A stretch of DNA of 64,000 bases from Corynebacterium humireducens NBRC 106098 = DSM 45392 (GTDB lineage: Bacteria; Actinomycetota; Actinomycetes; Mycobacteriales; Mycobacteriaceae), in NCBI RefSeq assembly GCF_000819445.1, contig NZ_CP005286.1, positions 434,001 to 498,000 of the forward strand, given 5' to 3'. The position numbers were made by a program, and so were the translations under genes. This document shows positions 37,177-48,849 of the stretch, in pieces. Below the pieces are notes generated by a model that saw only the letters and a list, made by a program, of their open reading frames with translations, searched no databases and was not told where the DNA came from. Within the stretch, counting starts at the first letter, position 1; every line of letters starts with the position of its first letter.

Positions 37177-38030
37177 TGACTGCGATCAAACTTGACGGAC
37201 AACTCTACCGCGACGAGATCTTCGAGGACCTGGCGAAGCGCACCGCCGCCCTCAAGGAGAAGGGCATCGTCCCCGGCCTGGCGACGGTCCTGGTCGGCGA
37301 CGACCCGGCCTCCCACTCCTACGTGAAGATGAAGCACCGCGACTGCGAGCAGATCGGCATCAACTCGATCCGTAAGGATCTGCCGGCGGATATCTCCCAG
37401 GAGGACCTGCTCGCCGTCATCGACGAGCTCAACAACGACCCGGCCTGCACCGGCTACATCGTGCAGCTGCCGCTGCCGAAGCACCTCGACGAGAACGCCG
37501 TGCTCGCCGCCATCGACCCGGACAAGGACGCCGACGGCCTCCACCCGGTCAACCTGGGCAAGCTCGTCCTCAACGAGCCGGCCCCGCTGCCGTGCACCCC
37601 GAACGGCTCCATCCACCTGCTGCGCCGCTTCGGCGTCGAGCTCGACGGCGCGAAGGTCGTCGTCATCGGCCGTGGCGTGACCGTCGGCCGCCCGATCGGC
37701 CTCATGCTCACCCGCCGCTCCGAGAACTCCACCGTCACCCTGTGCCACACCGGCACCAAGGACCTGGCGGCGGAGACGAAGAACGCGGACGTCATCATCG
37801 CCGCCGCCGGCGTGCCGCACATGCTCACCGCCGACATGGTCAAGCCGGGTGCCGCGGTCCTCGACGTCGGCGTCTCGCGTCTCGACGGCAAGCTCGCCGG
37901 CGACGTCCACCCCGACGTCTGGGAGGTCGCCGGCTACGCCTCCCCGAACCCGGGCGGCGTCGGCCCGCTGACCCGCGCCTTCCTCGTGGCCAACGTCGTC
38001 GAGAGGGCGGAACTGCTCGCAGGTGAGTAG
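37176..38030 (+). CDS. folD: methylenetetrahydrofolate dehydrogenase / cyclohydrolase FolD
   Basis: This 284-residue bifunctional enzyme interconverts 5,10-methylene-, methenyl- and 10-formyl-tetrahydrofolate. Visible are the catalytic [15 protein letters not shown] block (Tyr/Lys), [10 protein letters not shown], the [11 protein letters not shown]sp/folate region, the NADP-binding [18 protein letters not shown] and the C-terminal [14 protein letters not shown] signature. Length equals the C. glutamicum enzyme as I recall. The GTG at 37176 is placed by the -10 box. It overlaps the DUF3017 gene by eight bases, giving a two-gene unit ended by a strong terminator. Confidence 0.96.
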   Translation: MTAIKLDGQLYRDEIFEDLAKRTAALKEKGIVPGLATVLVGDDPASHSYVKMKHRDCEQIGINSIRKDLPADISQEDLLAVIDELNNDPACTGYIVQLPLPKHLDENAVLAAIDPDKDADGLHPVNLGKLVLNEPAPLPCTPNGSIHLLRRFGVELDGAKVVVIGRGVTVGRPIGLMLTRRSENSTVTLCHTGTKDLAAETKNADVIIAAAGVPHMLTADMVKPGAAVLDVGVSRLDGKLAGDVHPDVWEVAGYASPNPGGVGPLTRAFLVANVVERAELLAGE

Positions 38031-38343
38031 ACCCCTGGATAATCCCCACGACCTGGACGTGGCGCCCTCGCGGCTGCCCCGGTGGGTGCAGTGGGGATTC
38101 GTCGTGTGGTTCCTGCTCGGCGTGGTCGTGGCGAGCGTCTTCGCGCTCACCGAGCACTGGCGCCGCGCGACGTTCGTGCTCGGCGTCTCACTCATGTGGC
38201 TGGCCGTGGTGCGCTACGCGTGCGACTCCCGCATCGTCGGGGTGTTCGCCGTGCGCTCCCGGCGTTTCGACGCCGCCTTCTGCACCGTCCTCGGGGGGAC
38301 GATGGCGTTCCTGGCGGCCTCGGTGGACGCGCTGGGCTCGTGA
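38023..38343 (+). CDS. DUF3017 membrane protein
   Basis: This 106-residue protein has three hydrophobic helices ([53 protein letters not shown]). A conserved basic segment between the last two ([20 protein letters not shown]) is characteristic of the DUF3017 family, usually found beside folD in corynebacteria and mycobacteria. Function unknown. The GTG overlaps the folD stop, so translation is coupled. Confidence 0.87.
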   Translation: MSRPLDNPHDLDVAPSRLPRWVQWGFVVWFLLGVVVASVFALTEHWRRATFVLGVSLMWLAVVRYACDSRIVGVFAVRSRRFDAAFCTVLGGTMAFLAASVDALGS

Positions 38344-38351
38344 CCCCGCGA

Positions 38352-38406
38352 AACGTGCCGCGAGGGGGCTCCCAACCGATGGCTGGGAGCCCCCTCGCGG
38401 CACGTT
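38352..38406. terminator. perfect 23-bp bidirectional terminator hairpin
   Basis: The arms 38352-38374 and 38384-38406 are exact reverse complements around a nine-base loop. It separates the convergent folD-DUF3017 unit and metX, and is the longest perfect hairpin in the window. Confidence 0.93.
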
Positions 38407-38413
38407 CGGGTTG

Positions 38414-39508
38414 CTAGATGAGGTAGCCGTCGTCCTCCTGGGCGTCCTCGTCCAGCACGCTGAGGACGAAGAAGCGCCGGAGGATGCGGTCCATCTGCCG
38501 GAACTCCGCCAGGAAGGCGTCGTGGCCGACAGGGGAGGAGATCCGGGCGATGCCCATCAGCTCACCGACGTTGCGGGAGAGGTGCTCCTGCTGGTGGTAC
38601 GGGTACAGGATGTCCGTGTCGACGCCGACGATCATCGTCGGCACCGTGCAGGCCGCCAGCGCCTTGTTCAGGCCCCCGCGGCCCCGGCCGATGTTGTGCC
38701 GGTTGAGGGCCTCGGTGAGGGTGACGTAGCTGCCGGCGTCGAAACGCTCGACCAGCTTGCGGCCGTGGTACTGCAGGTAGCTCTCGACGGCGAAACGCTG
38801 GGCGGGGTCCCGGAAGGTGCCCAGCGGGTTCTCCCCGTCCTGGCGGGCGGCGCCGAAACGCTCGTCGAGCTCCTGCTCACCGCGGTAGGTGAGGTGGGCG
38901 ATGCGGCGGGCGGCGGCGAGGCCGGCGTCGGGGGAGGCACCGGTGTCGTAGAAGTCGCCGCCCTGCCAGGCGGGGTCACGCTCGATGGCGGAGATCTGCG
39001 CGGACTGGATGCCGATCTGCCAGGCGCTGGCCCGGGCGGAGACGGCGATGACGCACACGGCGTTGACCTTGTCCGGGTACATCATCGCCCACTCGAGGGT
39101 GCGGGCACCGCCCATGGAACCGCCGAGGACGGCGTGGATGCGGGAGACGCCGAGGGCGTCGAGGAACTGCTTCTCCGCGGTGACCTGGTCGCGGATGGAG
39201 ATCGCCGGGAAGCGGGATCCCCAGCGGCCGCCGTCGGGGTGTTCGGAGGCGGGGCCGGTCGAGCCCTGGCAGCCGCCGATGACGTTGGTGCACACGATGC
39301 ACCACGCGTCGGTGTCGAGCGCCCGGCCGGGGCCGAGCAGGTCACACCACCAGTCGGCGACGTTGGTGTCGCCGGTGAGGGCGTGTTCGATGAGCACGAG
39401 GTTGTTCATCCCGTCCGGGTCTCCCCGGAACTCGCCCCAGCGGCGGTAGGCGATGGTGACGTCGTTGATGACGCCACCGGCCTCCGTGTGGAGATCACCG
39501 ATGCGCAC
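38414..39508 (-). CDS. metX: homoserine O-acetyltransferase MetX
   Basis: This alpha/beta-hydrolase transfers acetyl from acetyl-CoA to homoserine in methionine synthesis. It has the nucleophile Ser in GGSMGGARTLEWAMMYP, oxyanion-region LIEHALTGD, late Asp in GVDTDILYPYHQQEHLS and His in SPVGHDAFLAEF. The first canonical start codon is GTG 39508 (364 residues, MRIGDLHTEAGG). Homology to corynebacterial MetX appears to continue 14 codons upstream (STLNLAPQGELAQ) to an ATC at 39550 behind GGTGAG, so the true start may be non-canonical (see findings). It lies downstream of metY on the same strand. Confidence 0.93.
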   Translation of the reverse strand: MRIGDLHTEAGGVINDVTIAYRRWGEFRGDPDGMNNLVLIEHALTGDTNVADWWCDLLGPGRALDTDAWCIVCTNVIGGCQGSTGPASEHPDGGRWGSRFPAISIRDQVTAEKQFLDALGVSRIHAVLGGSMGGARTLEWAMMYPDKVNAVCVIAVSARASAWQIGIQSAQISAIERDPAWQGGDFYDTGASPDAGLAAARRIAHLTYRGEQELDERFGAARQDGENPLGTFRDPAQRFAVESYLQYHGRKLVERFDAGSYVTLTEALNRHNIGRGRGGLNKALAACTVPTMIVGVDTDILYPYHQQEHLSRNVGELMGIARISSPVGHDAFLAEFRQMDRILRRFFVLSVLDEDAQEDDGYLI

Positions 39509-39734
39509 CTGCGCGAGTTCGCCCTGGGGGGCCAGGTTGAGGGTAGAGATGGAAACTCACCGTCCTAGTGGTCTGGTGGGGGTCCCGGGGGACAGTTTGT
39601 CGTCCTCGGTGCCTACATTCGGCACGGTCTCCTGAAAGGGTAGGTTTCCGCGCGTGACCACGCAAACAGAAGGGTCGCCGACATCCACGTCTCCCCAGGT
39701 GGGGGACGTGAATGTATGTGGACCAAGCTGTCTC

Positions 39735-41066
39735 TTAGACGGCGTTCAGGGCGTTCTCCAGGTCGGCGATGATGTCGGTGATCTTCTCGATGCCCACCGA
39801 CAGGCGGATCGTCCGCTGCGTGACCTGCGCCCGCGCCAGGCCCTCGGCGTCGGACTGGGAGTGGGTCGTCGTCGCCGGGTGGACCACCAGGGAGCGGACG
39901 TCGCCGACGTTCGCCAGGTTGGAGTGCAGCCGCAGCGCGTCGATGAGGGTCCAGGCGTTGGCGCGGTCCTGCTCGTCGGAACCCGCCGGGGCGAGCTCGA
40001 ACGTGAGCACCGAACCGGTGTAGGTCAGGCCGAGCCTCTCCTTCACCGCGCGGTAGGGGGAGTCCTCCGTGCCGGCGAAGTTCACCTTCGCCACCTTCGG
40101 GTGGTTGCGCAGGAACTCGACGACCTGCAGGGCGTTCTCGTTGTGCCGCTCGACGCGCAGGCTCAGGGTGTCCAGGCCCTGCAGCGTCACCCAGGCGTTG
40201 AAGGGGCTTATCGACGCCCCCGTGTCGCGCAGCAGACCCACCCGGGCCTTGAGGCCGAAGGCCGCGGCACCGAGGTCGGCGTAGCGCAGACCGTGGTACG
40301 CCGGGTCCGGGGTGACGAACTGCTCGTGGACCGGCTGGCCGTCGCGCTCGACGGTCCAGTCGAACTTGCCGCCGTCGACGAGGATGCCGCCCAGGGCGGA
40401 GCCGTTGCCGGTGTAGAACTTGGTGAGGGAGGCGACGACGACGTCGGCACCCAGCTCCAGCGGGCGGACCAGCGCGGCGGTGGCGATGGTGTTGTCCACG
40501 ATGAGCGGCACACCGTTGCGGTGCGCGACCTCGGCGACGGCCGGGATGTCGAGGATGTCCGCGGCCGGGTTGCCGAAGGTCTCGCCGTAGAAGGCGCGGG
40601 TGTTCGGCCGGACGGCGGCCTGCCAGGACTCCGGGTCGGCCGGGTCCTCCACGAAGCCCACCTCGATGCCGAGGCGCTTGAGCGTCACCAGGAAGAGCGT
40701 CTCCGTGCCGCCGTAGAGGTGCGGGGAGGTGACGATGTGGTCGCCGGCGCCCGCCACGTTGAGGATCGCCGCCGTCTCCGCGGCCTGGCCCGACGCGAAC
40801 GCCACCGCGTGGACGCCGCCCTCGAGCGAGGCGAGGCGGTTCTCCAGCACCTCCACGGTGGGGTTGGTCAGGCGCGAGTAGACGGGACCGAGGTCCTCGA
40901 GGGCGAAACGCTGCTTCGCGTGCTCGGCCGAGTTGAAGACGTAGGAGGTCGTCAGGTGGATCGGCTGGTTACGGGAACCGGTCGCGGGGTCCGGGTTCTG
41001 GCCGGCGTGGATGGAGCGGGTCTCGAAGTCCCACTGGTCTGCTGCGGAGTTGTCGTATCGGGTCAT
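39735..41066 (-). CDS. metY: O-acetylhomoserine sulfhydrylase MetY
   Basis: This 443-residue Cys/Met-metabolism PLP enzyme makes homocysteine from O-acetylhomoserine and sulfide. Family blocks are ETRSIHAGQNPDPATGSRNQPIHLTTSYVFN, YSRLTNPTVEVLENRLASLEGG, FGNPAADILDIP, VDNTIATAALVRPLELGADVVVASLTKFYTGNG (PLP Lys in SLTK) and SLVVHPATTTHSQ. The ATG at 41066 has TACTCT six bases upstream, suggesting a leaderless mRNA. One codon is the rare ATA, inside a copy of the window-wide motif. metX lies downstream after 184 bp, as in C. glutamicum. Confidence 0.96.
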   Translation of the reverse strand: MTRYDNSAADQWDFETRSIHAGQNPDPATGSRNQPIHLTTSYVFNSAEHAKQRFALEDLGPVYSRLTNPTVEVLENRLASLEGGVHAVAFASGQAAETAAILNVAGAGDHIVTSPHLYGGTETLFLVTLKRLGIEVGFVEDPADPESWQAAVRPNTRAFYGETFGNPAADILDIPAVAEVAHRNGVPLIVDNTIATAALVRPLELGADVVVASLTKFYTGNGSALGGILVDGGKFDWTVERDGQPVHEQFVTPDPAYHGLRYADLGAAAFGLKARVGLLRDTGASISPFNAWVTLQGLDTLSLRVERHNENALQVVEFLRNHPKVAKVNFAGTEDSPYRAVKERLGLTYTGSVLTFELAPAGSDEQDRANAWTLIDALRLHSNLANVGDVRSLVVHPATTTHSQSDAEGLARAQVTQRTIRLSVGIEKITDIIADLENALNAV

Positions 41067-41072
41067 GGGAGA

Positions 41073-41127
41073 AGAGTACGGCGCACCGCTTTTCGACGTA
41101 AACCGAGCTGTCTGTCCAAACCCTGTC
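41073..41127 (-). promoter_or_regulatory. metY promoter region with GACAG repeats
   Basis: On the minus strand TACTCT (41073-41078) ends six bases before the metY ATG, with TTACGT 17 bp upstream. Further upstream lie three GACAG copies (in 41108-41127), including GGACAGACAG. They resemble halves of McbR-type sites but no full TAGAC-N6-GTCTA is present. Confidence 0.45.
41088..41097 (-). repeat. intergenic copy of dispersed motif CGTCGANAAGC (reverse, N=A)
   Basis: GCTTTTCGAC followed by G lies between the -35 and -10 of metY. It is the only copy seen with A at the variable position. Confidence 0.55.
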
Positions 41128-41203
41128 TCCGCAGTTCAGGGCGCATGAATAAAAATAAAGGGACGGTAGACCAAGTGGTTCGTCCGGGGCCCTGCCCAAA
41201 GGC

Positions 41204-41241
41204 GACGCCGCCCTGCCCCGGTGGCGGGGCAGGGCGGCGTC
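41204..41241. terminator. perfect 17-bp hairpin after icd
   Basis: The arms 41204-41220 and 41225-41241 pair exactly around GTGG, 12 bp beyond the icd stop on the minus strand. The U-tract is weak (CCTTTGG). Confidence 0.8.
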
Positions 41242-41253
41242 GGAAAGCGGGGG

Positions 41254-43512
<2,259 letters not shown>

Positions 43513-43568
43513 CTAAGGATACCCGGCGGGGCAGGGGCCCTGCCACCAACGGCGATATGGTGGTTCCT

Positions 43569-44468
43569 ATGAGTCTGACCATCACCTCCGTCAACGTCAA
43601 TGGAATCCGCGCCGCCGTCAAGCAGCGCAACGAGGACAATCCGGGCATGCTGGCCTGGCTGGAGCAGTCCCCGGCTGACGTGGTGCTCCTGCAGGAGGTG
43701 CGCGCGACCGTCGAGGAGTCCGTCAAGGCGTTGCAGCCCGCCCTCGACGCGGGCTGGCACTACGTCGGCGCCCCGGCGGTCGCCCGGGGTCGGGCGGGGG
43801 TGGGCATCCTCTCCCGTGCCCCGCTTTCCGACGTCCGCGTGGGTCTCGGTTCCTTCCTCGATTCCGGCCGCTGGATCGAGGGCACGTACGAGGGCGTGCG
43901 GGTCGCCTCCCTCTACCTGCCCTCCGGTTCGGCGGGTTCGGAGAAACAGGACGAGAAGTACCGCTTTCTCGACGAGTTCGGCCCCTACCTCGACAGCCTG
44001 GCCGCGGAGTACGAGGACATGGTCATCGGCGGCGACTGGAACATCTGCCACCGCCGCGAGGACCTGAAGAACTGGAAGGGGAACATGCGCAAGTCCGGCT
44101 TCCTCGCTGATGAGCGGGCGTTCATGGACTCCGTGTTCGGCTGTTTCCCGGACGGGTCGCCGCAGGAGAAGCCCGGACTGGGGGAGTACTTCGGGGTGGT
44201 CGACTACGACGGGCGTACCATCCGGGGTACAGCCACCGAACCGCGGTGGTTCGACGTGGCCCGCCGCCTCCAGCCGGAGGGGGACGGACCCTACACCTGG
44301 TGGACCTACCGTGGGCAGGCGTTCAACAACAACGCCGGCTGGCGCATCGACTACCAGGCGGCGACGAAGAGCATGCTCGACCGAGCCGAGCGCAGCTGGG
44401 TCGACCGCGCACCCACCGTGGAGACCCGCTGGTCCGACCACTCCCCACTGAATGTGACCTACTCATAG
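43569..44468 (+). CDS. xth: exodeoxyribonuclease III family protein
   Basis: This 299-residue AP-endonuclease/exonuclease III homologue has SVNVNGIRAA (metal-binding Asn), LLQEVRA (Glu), GGDWNICHRREDLKNWKGN (Asp/Asn), RIDYQ (Asp) and final RWSDHSPLNV (catalytic Asp-His). It should cleave abasic sites in base-excision repair. The ATG at 43569 is preceded by TATGGT seven bases upstream, again a leaderless pattern. The next gene begins three bases after its stop. Length is slightly above E. coli Xth (268). Confidence 0.93.
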   Translation: MSLTITSVNVNGIRAAVKQRNEDNPGMLAWLEQSPADVVLLQEVRATVEESVKALQPALDAGWHYVGAPAVARGRAGVGILSRAPLSDVRVGLGSFLDSGRWIEGTYEGVRVASLYLPSGSAGSEKQDEKYRFLDEFGPYLDSLAAEYEDMVIGGDWNICHRREDLKNWKGNMRKSGFLADERAFMDSVFGCFPDGSPQEKPGLGEYFGVVDYDGRTIRGTATEPRWFDVARRLQPEGDGPYTWWTYRGQAFNNNAGWRIDYQAATKSMLDRAERSWVDRAPTVETRWSDHSPLNVTYS

Positions 44469-44471
44469 ATC

Positions 44472-45308
44472 ATGGACGCTGTCGATACCGCACATCTGCT
44501 CGTCATCACCTTCGTCATCGGCATCACCGCCGAGGCCATTACCGCTGCCCTGGCCGCCGGTAAGCAGCGGATGGACCTCTTCGGTGTCGTGGCCCTGGCC
44601 GCGCTCACCGCTCTCGGCGGCGGCACCATCCGCGACATGGTGCTCGACACCTACCCCCTGACGTGGGTGGAGCAGCCGGTCTATCTCGTCATCGTGGTCG
44701 TCACCGCACTGGTGACGGTGTCCCTGTCCTTCCTCATGCACTACTTCCGGAAGGTGTTCCTGCTCGCCGACGCCGTCGGCCTCGCCACCTTCTCCGTCAT
44801 CGGCACCCAGATGGCCCTGGAACTGGGTTACGGCTTCGTCATCGCGTGCGTGGCCTCGGTGGTCAACGGCGTGTCGGGCGGCATCCTGCGCGACCTGATG
44901 AGTGACCGGGTGCCGCTGGTGTTCTCCAAGGAGCTCTACGCGACGATCTCCATCATCGCGACGTCCATCTACATGGGCCTGCTGGCCATGGGGGTGGGGG
45001 AGAACTGGACGATCGTCATCACGCTCGTCGCGGCCTTCGTCATCCGCGTCATCGCCATGTACTTCGGACTCAGCCTGCCGGTGTTCGAGTACCAGACGGA
45101 GGGGGAGTCGAAGAACCCCCGCTCCTCCCTGCACTACCAGTCCACCCGCCGCAGCCTGCTGCGCTCCCGCAACCGCGTCTCCTTCGACACCTCCCGGTAC
45201 TCCCTGCTCAGCAAGCTGCCGGGGCGCAAGGGCAAGGCCCAGAAGAAGCAGCGGTGGGTCCTCCCGGAGGATGATCCCGAGACCGATCTCGAGGACAACC
45301 CCAGTTAA
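44472..45308 (+). CDS. TRIC cation-channel family (UPF0126) membrane protein
   Basis: This 278-residue protein has two repeats of three helices plus one. Each repeat has the glycine-rich GGG(T/I)(I/L)RD signature: ALTALGGGTIRDMVLDTYPLTW and VVNGVSGGILRDLMSDRVPLVF. It ends with a long basic cytoplasmic tail (STRRSLLRSRNRVSFDTSRYSLLSKLPGRKGKAQKKQRW) unusual for the family. TRIC homologues conduct monovalent cations. It is in an operon with xth, three bases apart. Confidence 0.88.
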   Translation: MDAVDTAHLLVITFVIGITAEAITAALAAGKQRMDLFGVVALAALTALGGGTIRDMVLDTYPLTWVEQPVYLVIVVVTALVTVSLSFLMHYFRKVFLLADAVGLATFSVIGTQMALELGYGFVIACVASVVNGVSGGILRDLMSDRVPLVFSKELYATISIIATSIYMGLLAMGVGENWTIVITLVAAFVIRVIAMYFGLSLPVFEYQTEGESKNPRSSLHYQSTRRSLLRSRNRVSFDTSRYSLLSKLPGRKGKAQKKQRWVLPEDDPETDLEDNPS

Positions 45309-45368
45309 CTCCCCCGGGTGCTAAAGTCATTGCACGACTGTCGAACTTAAAGAGAAGTGGAATACAAC

Positions 45369-45557
45369 ATGAGCGCTCTCATCTACCTGGTCCTTGGTGC
45401 CGCCCTCCTCGCCGGTGGCGTGTTCTGGTACATGGCTGTCGGCTTCTCCGTGATGGCCGTTGTCGCTGCCCTGGTCATGGGCACCGGCGGTGCCCTCATC
45501 GTCTCGGGCATCGCCGTCCTGCTGGACAAGTACAGCCCGACCTCCCGCAAGCTCTAG
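45369..45557 (+). CDS. small two-helix membrane protein
   Basis: This 62-residue protein has two transmembrane helices (LIYLVLGAALLAGGVFWYMAVGF and VAALVMGTGGALIVSGIAVLL) and a short basic tail (DKYSPTSRKL). The ATG at 45369 is preceded by AGAGAAGTGG. No family recognised. It stands alone between the TRIC-like gene and a hairpin terminator. Confidence 0.75.
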   Translation: MSALIYLVLGAALLAGGVFWYMAVGFSVMAVVAALVMGTGGALIVSGIAVLLDKYSPTSRKL

Positions 45558-45571
45558 GCGGATCCGGGCGG

Positions 45572-46707
<1,136 letters not shown>

Positions 46708-46812
46708 CCGGTGTAACGGTTCAGCAGCAGCGGGTGCACGGCGCCGCGTTCTTACCTACCGTTGAAGTCATATCAACACACTGATAGATGCGACATTCAA
46801 CGAGGAGTTCCC

Positions 46813-47892
46813 GTGGCCACCAGCACACACCCCGATGAGCGTTACACCGACGAGTTCGGCATTGAACGGGTCCGCGACGACGAGCCCGGTGCCGTCGACA
46901 AGGTGCGGGAGAAATCCGAGATGGTCGACCATCTCATGCGGATGCAGCAACGCTACTCGTCCATGGGCGGCAACCAGTACTCGGCGGGCATCACCTACTT
47001 CTCCGTGCTGGCGATCTTCCCGCTGCTCATGCTGGTGGTGGCGGGCATCGCCACCTTCCTGGCCAACAGGCCCGAGGTCCTCGGGCAGGTGCAGGACCAG
47101 ATCTCCGGGGCCGTCGACGGCGAGGTGGGCGTGCTCATCAACGACATCCTCGAGACCGCCATCGACCAGCGTGGCGCTGTCGCCGGTATCGGTGCGCTGA
47201 CCGCCCTGTGGTCGGGGCTCGGCTGGATGAACAACCTGCGTTACGGCGTGTCCAAGATGTGGAAGGTCGACCCGACGGCGGTGGGCAACTTCTTCAAGAA
47301 CAAGTTCTCCGACTTCCTCGGCCTCCTCGGCCTGGGCCTGGCGCTGGTGCTGGCGTTCTCGGTCACCGCGATCGGCAGCTCGGGGCTCACGGAGTACGCG
47401 CTCGACTTCGTCGGGCTCGGGCATGTCCCGGGTATCCGGGTGGTCACGTTCCTCGTGGCCGTGGTCGTCGGTGTCCTGGCGAACTTCCTGGTCATGGCGT
47501 GGTTCGTGTTCTACCTGCCGCGCACGAAGGTGCCGCGCCGCTCCGGCGTGCAGGCCGCCCTCATCGGGGCGGTCGCCTTCGAGGTGATCAAGCAGCTGGG
47601 TTCGCTGTTCGCCTCCAACGCCCTGTCCAACCCGGCGGGTGCGACCTTCGGGCCGATCATCGGACTCATGGTCCTGCTCTACCTCGTGTGGCGTCTGGTC
47701 ATGTACGTCTCCGCGTGGGCCGCGACCACCGAGGAGTCCATGCAGCTGGCGCAGATGCCGGCCCCGGAGCCGGCCGTCATCCGCGTCCGCCAGGAAATCC
47801 GGCGGGGGCCGGGCGCCGGCACCGCCGCCGGCCTGGGTGCTGCGGCGGCCGCCGTCGGCGCGGGCGTCATCGCGCTGCTCCGCCGGAAATAG
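46813..47892 (+). CDS. YihY/BrkB-family membrane protein
   Basis: This 359-residue protein has six transmembrane helices of the YihY (RNase BN-misnamed) family. Key parts are GGNQYSAGITYFSVLAIFPLLMLVVAGIATF, the amphipathic GALTALWSGLGWMNNLRYGVSKMWKV, and NPAGATFGPIIGLMVLLYLVWRLVMYVSAWAATTEE. The C-terminus carries an Ala/Gly-rich helix and RRK. The GTG at 46813 has GAGGAG at good spacing. It is annotated as an inner-membrane protein of unknown function; nuclease activity is not supported for the family. Confidence 0.9.
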   Translation: MATSTHPDERYTDEFGIERVRDDEPGAVDKVREKSEMVDHLMRMQQRYSSMGGNQYSAGITYFSVLAIFPLLMLVVAGIATFLANRPEVLGQVQDQISGAVDGEVGVLINDILETAIDQRGAVAGIGALTALWSGLGWMNNLRYGVSKMWKVDPTAVGNFFKNKFSDFLGLLGLGLALVLAFSVTAIGSSGLTEYALDFVGLGHVPGIRVVTFLVAVVVGVLANFLVMAWFVFYLPRTKVPRRSGVQAALIGAVAFEVIKQLGSLFASNALSNPAGATFGPIIGLMVLLYLVWRLVMYVSAWAATTEESMQLAQMPAPEPAVIRVRQEIRRGPGAGTAAGLGAAAAAVGAGVIALLRRK

Positions 47893-47979
47893 GGGTCGGT
47901 ATCAGGGCAACTCCTGATGTGGGATCGGGTCCCGTCTCCTAGTCTGGAGTCACAACAACCCGCAGCGAAGGTGACTGAC

Positions 47980-48849
47980 ATGACTTCCCCGATGCCGAAT
48001 CTCTACGAGATCCTCTCCCTCGACCGCTCCGCCTCCTCCGAGCAGCTCGCCCGGGCGATCGCCGACCGCGACCTCGAGCTCGAGCAGCGGATGCTCCCCG
48101 ACACCGACCCGCAGCGGCGTCAGCTGCACACGGCGTTCTCGGTCCTCGCGGACGAGCAGCGCCGCGCCACCTACGACGAGGCGCTGTCCTCCTCCCGGGC
48201 CCTGGAGTGGTCCGACCTGGAGTACCTGGGCAACTTCGGGTCCTTCCCGGACCCGGTGTTCCGACCCCAGCCCCAGTCGGCGCCCCCGCCGCAGTCGAAC
48301 CCCTACAACTACCCGACCTACAGCCCGGAGGCCCCGGCCCCCGGCCCGGTGAGCAACCCCTTCGCCCAGCCCTACACGGCCCCTACGCCTGCCCCGTACG
48401 GGGGCCCGGCCCCGGTCCCGGACGTCCACGCGGACCGTCCCTCGGCGGGTCTGCGTCTGGGCATGGCGCTTCTCGACGGCCTGACGTTCTCCATGGTCTC
48501 CGGCCTCCTGCTGGTGGGCGCGAACTCCGAGAACGTCTTCTCCGGCATGCTGGTGGGACTGGTCGGCGTGGCCTGGTTCCTCGGCTTCGAGGTGCTCACG
48601 GGCGCCTCCCCGGTCAAGCACCTCTTCGGTTACCAGGTCCGCGACTCCGCCACCGGCGAGAAGCTGAGCTGGGAGCAGTCGCTGAAGCGTCAGTGGTGGC
48701 GGGCGGTCAGCGTCGTGCCGGTGATCGGCTGGCTGGCCAGCTTCATCGGCATGATCGCCATCGGCACCTCGATCAAGCCGCAGACCGGTTTCATCGGTTC
48801 CCACGACCGCTGGGCCGGCGCCGAGGTGGTCCGGAAGCCCGGACGCTGA
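47980..48849 (+). CDS. J-domain-like and RDD membrane protein
   Basis: This 289-residue protein has an N-terminal DnaJ-like helical domain (NLYEILSLDRSASSEQLARAIADRDLELEQRML...LHTAFSVLADEQRRATYDEAL) without the HPD tripeptide. A long Pro-rich linker (about residues 95-150) follows, then an RDD-type membrane domain (SAGLRLGMALLDGLTFSMVSGLLLVG; GFEVLTGASPVKHLFGYQVRDSATGEKLSWEQSLKRQWWRAVSVVPVIGWLASFIGMIAIG). The ATG at 47980 follows GCGAAGG; TAGTCT at 47940 is a likely -10. The 3' end overlaps the convergent D,D-carboxypeptidase gene by 59 bp. Confidence 0.85.
   Translation: MTSPMPNLYEILSLDRSASSEQLARAIADRDLELEQRMLPDTDPQRRQLHTAFSVLADEQRRATYDEALSSSRALEWSDLEYLGNFGSFPDPVFRPQPQSAPPPQSNPYNYPTYSPEAPAPGPVSNPFAQPYTAPTPAPYGGPAPVPDVHADRPSAGLRLGMALLDGLTFSMVSGLLLVGANSENVFSGMLVGLVGVAWFLGFEVLTGASPVKHLFGYQVRDSATGEKLSWEQSLKRQWWRAVSVVPVIGWLASFIGMIAIGTSIKPQTGFIGSHDRWAGAEVVRKPGR

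Noticed and set aside
38351..38407. Long hairpin as a repeat element or small RNA
   Set aside because: Its position between convergent stops and its perfect stem fit an ordinary bidirectional terminator; no second copy was seen in the window.
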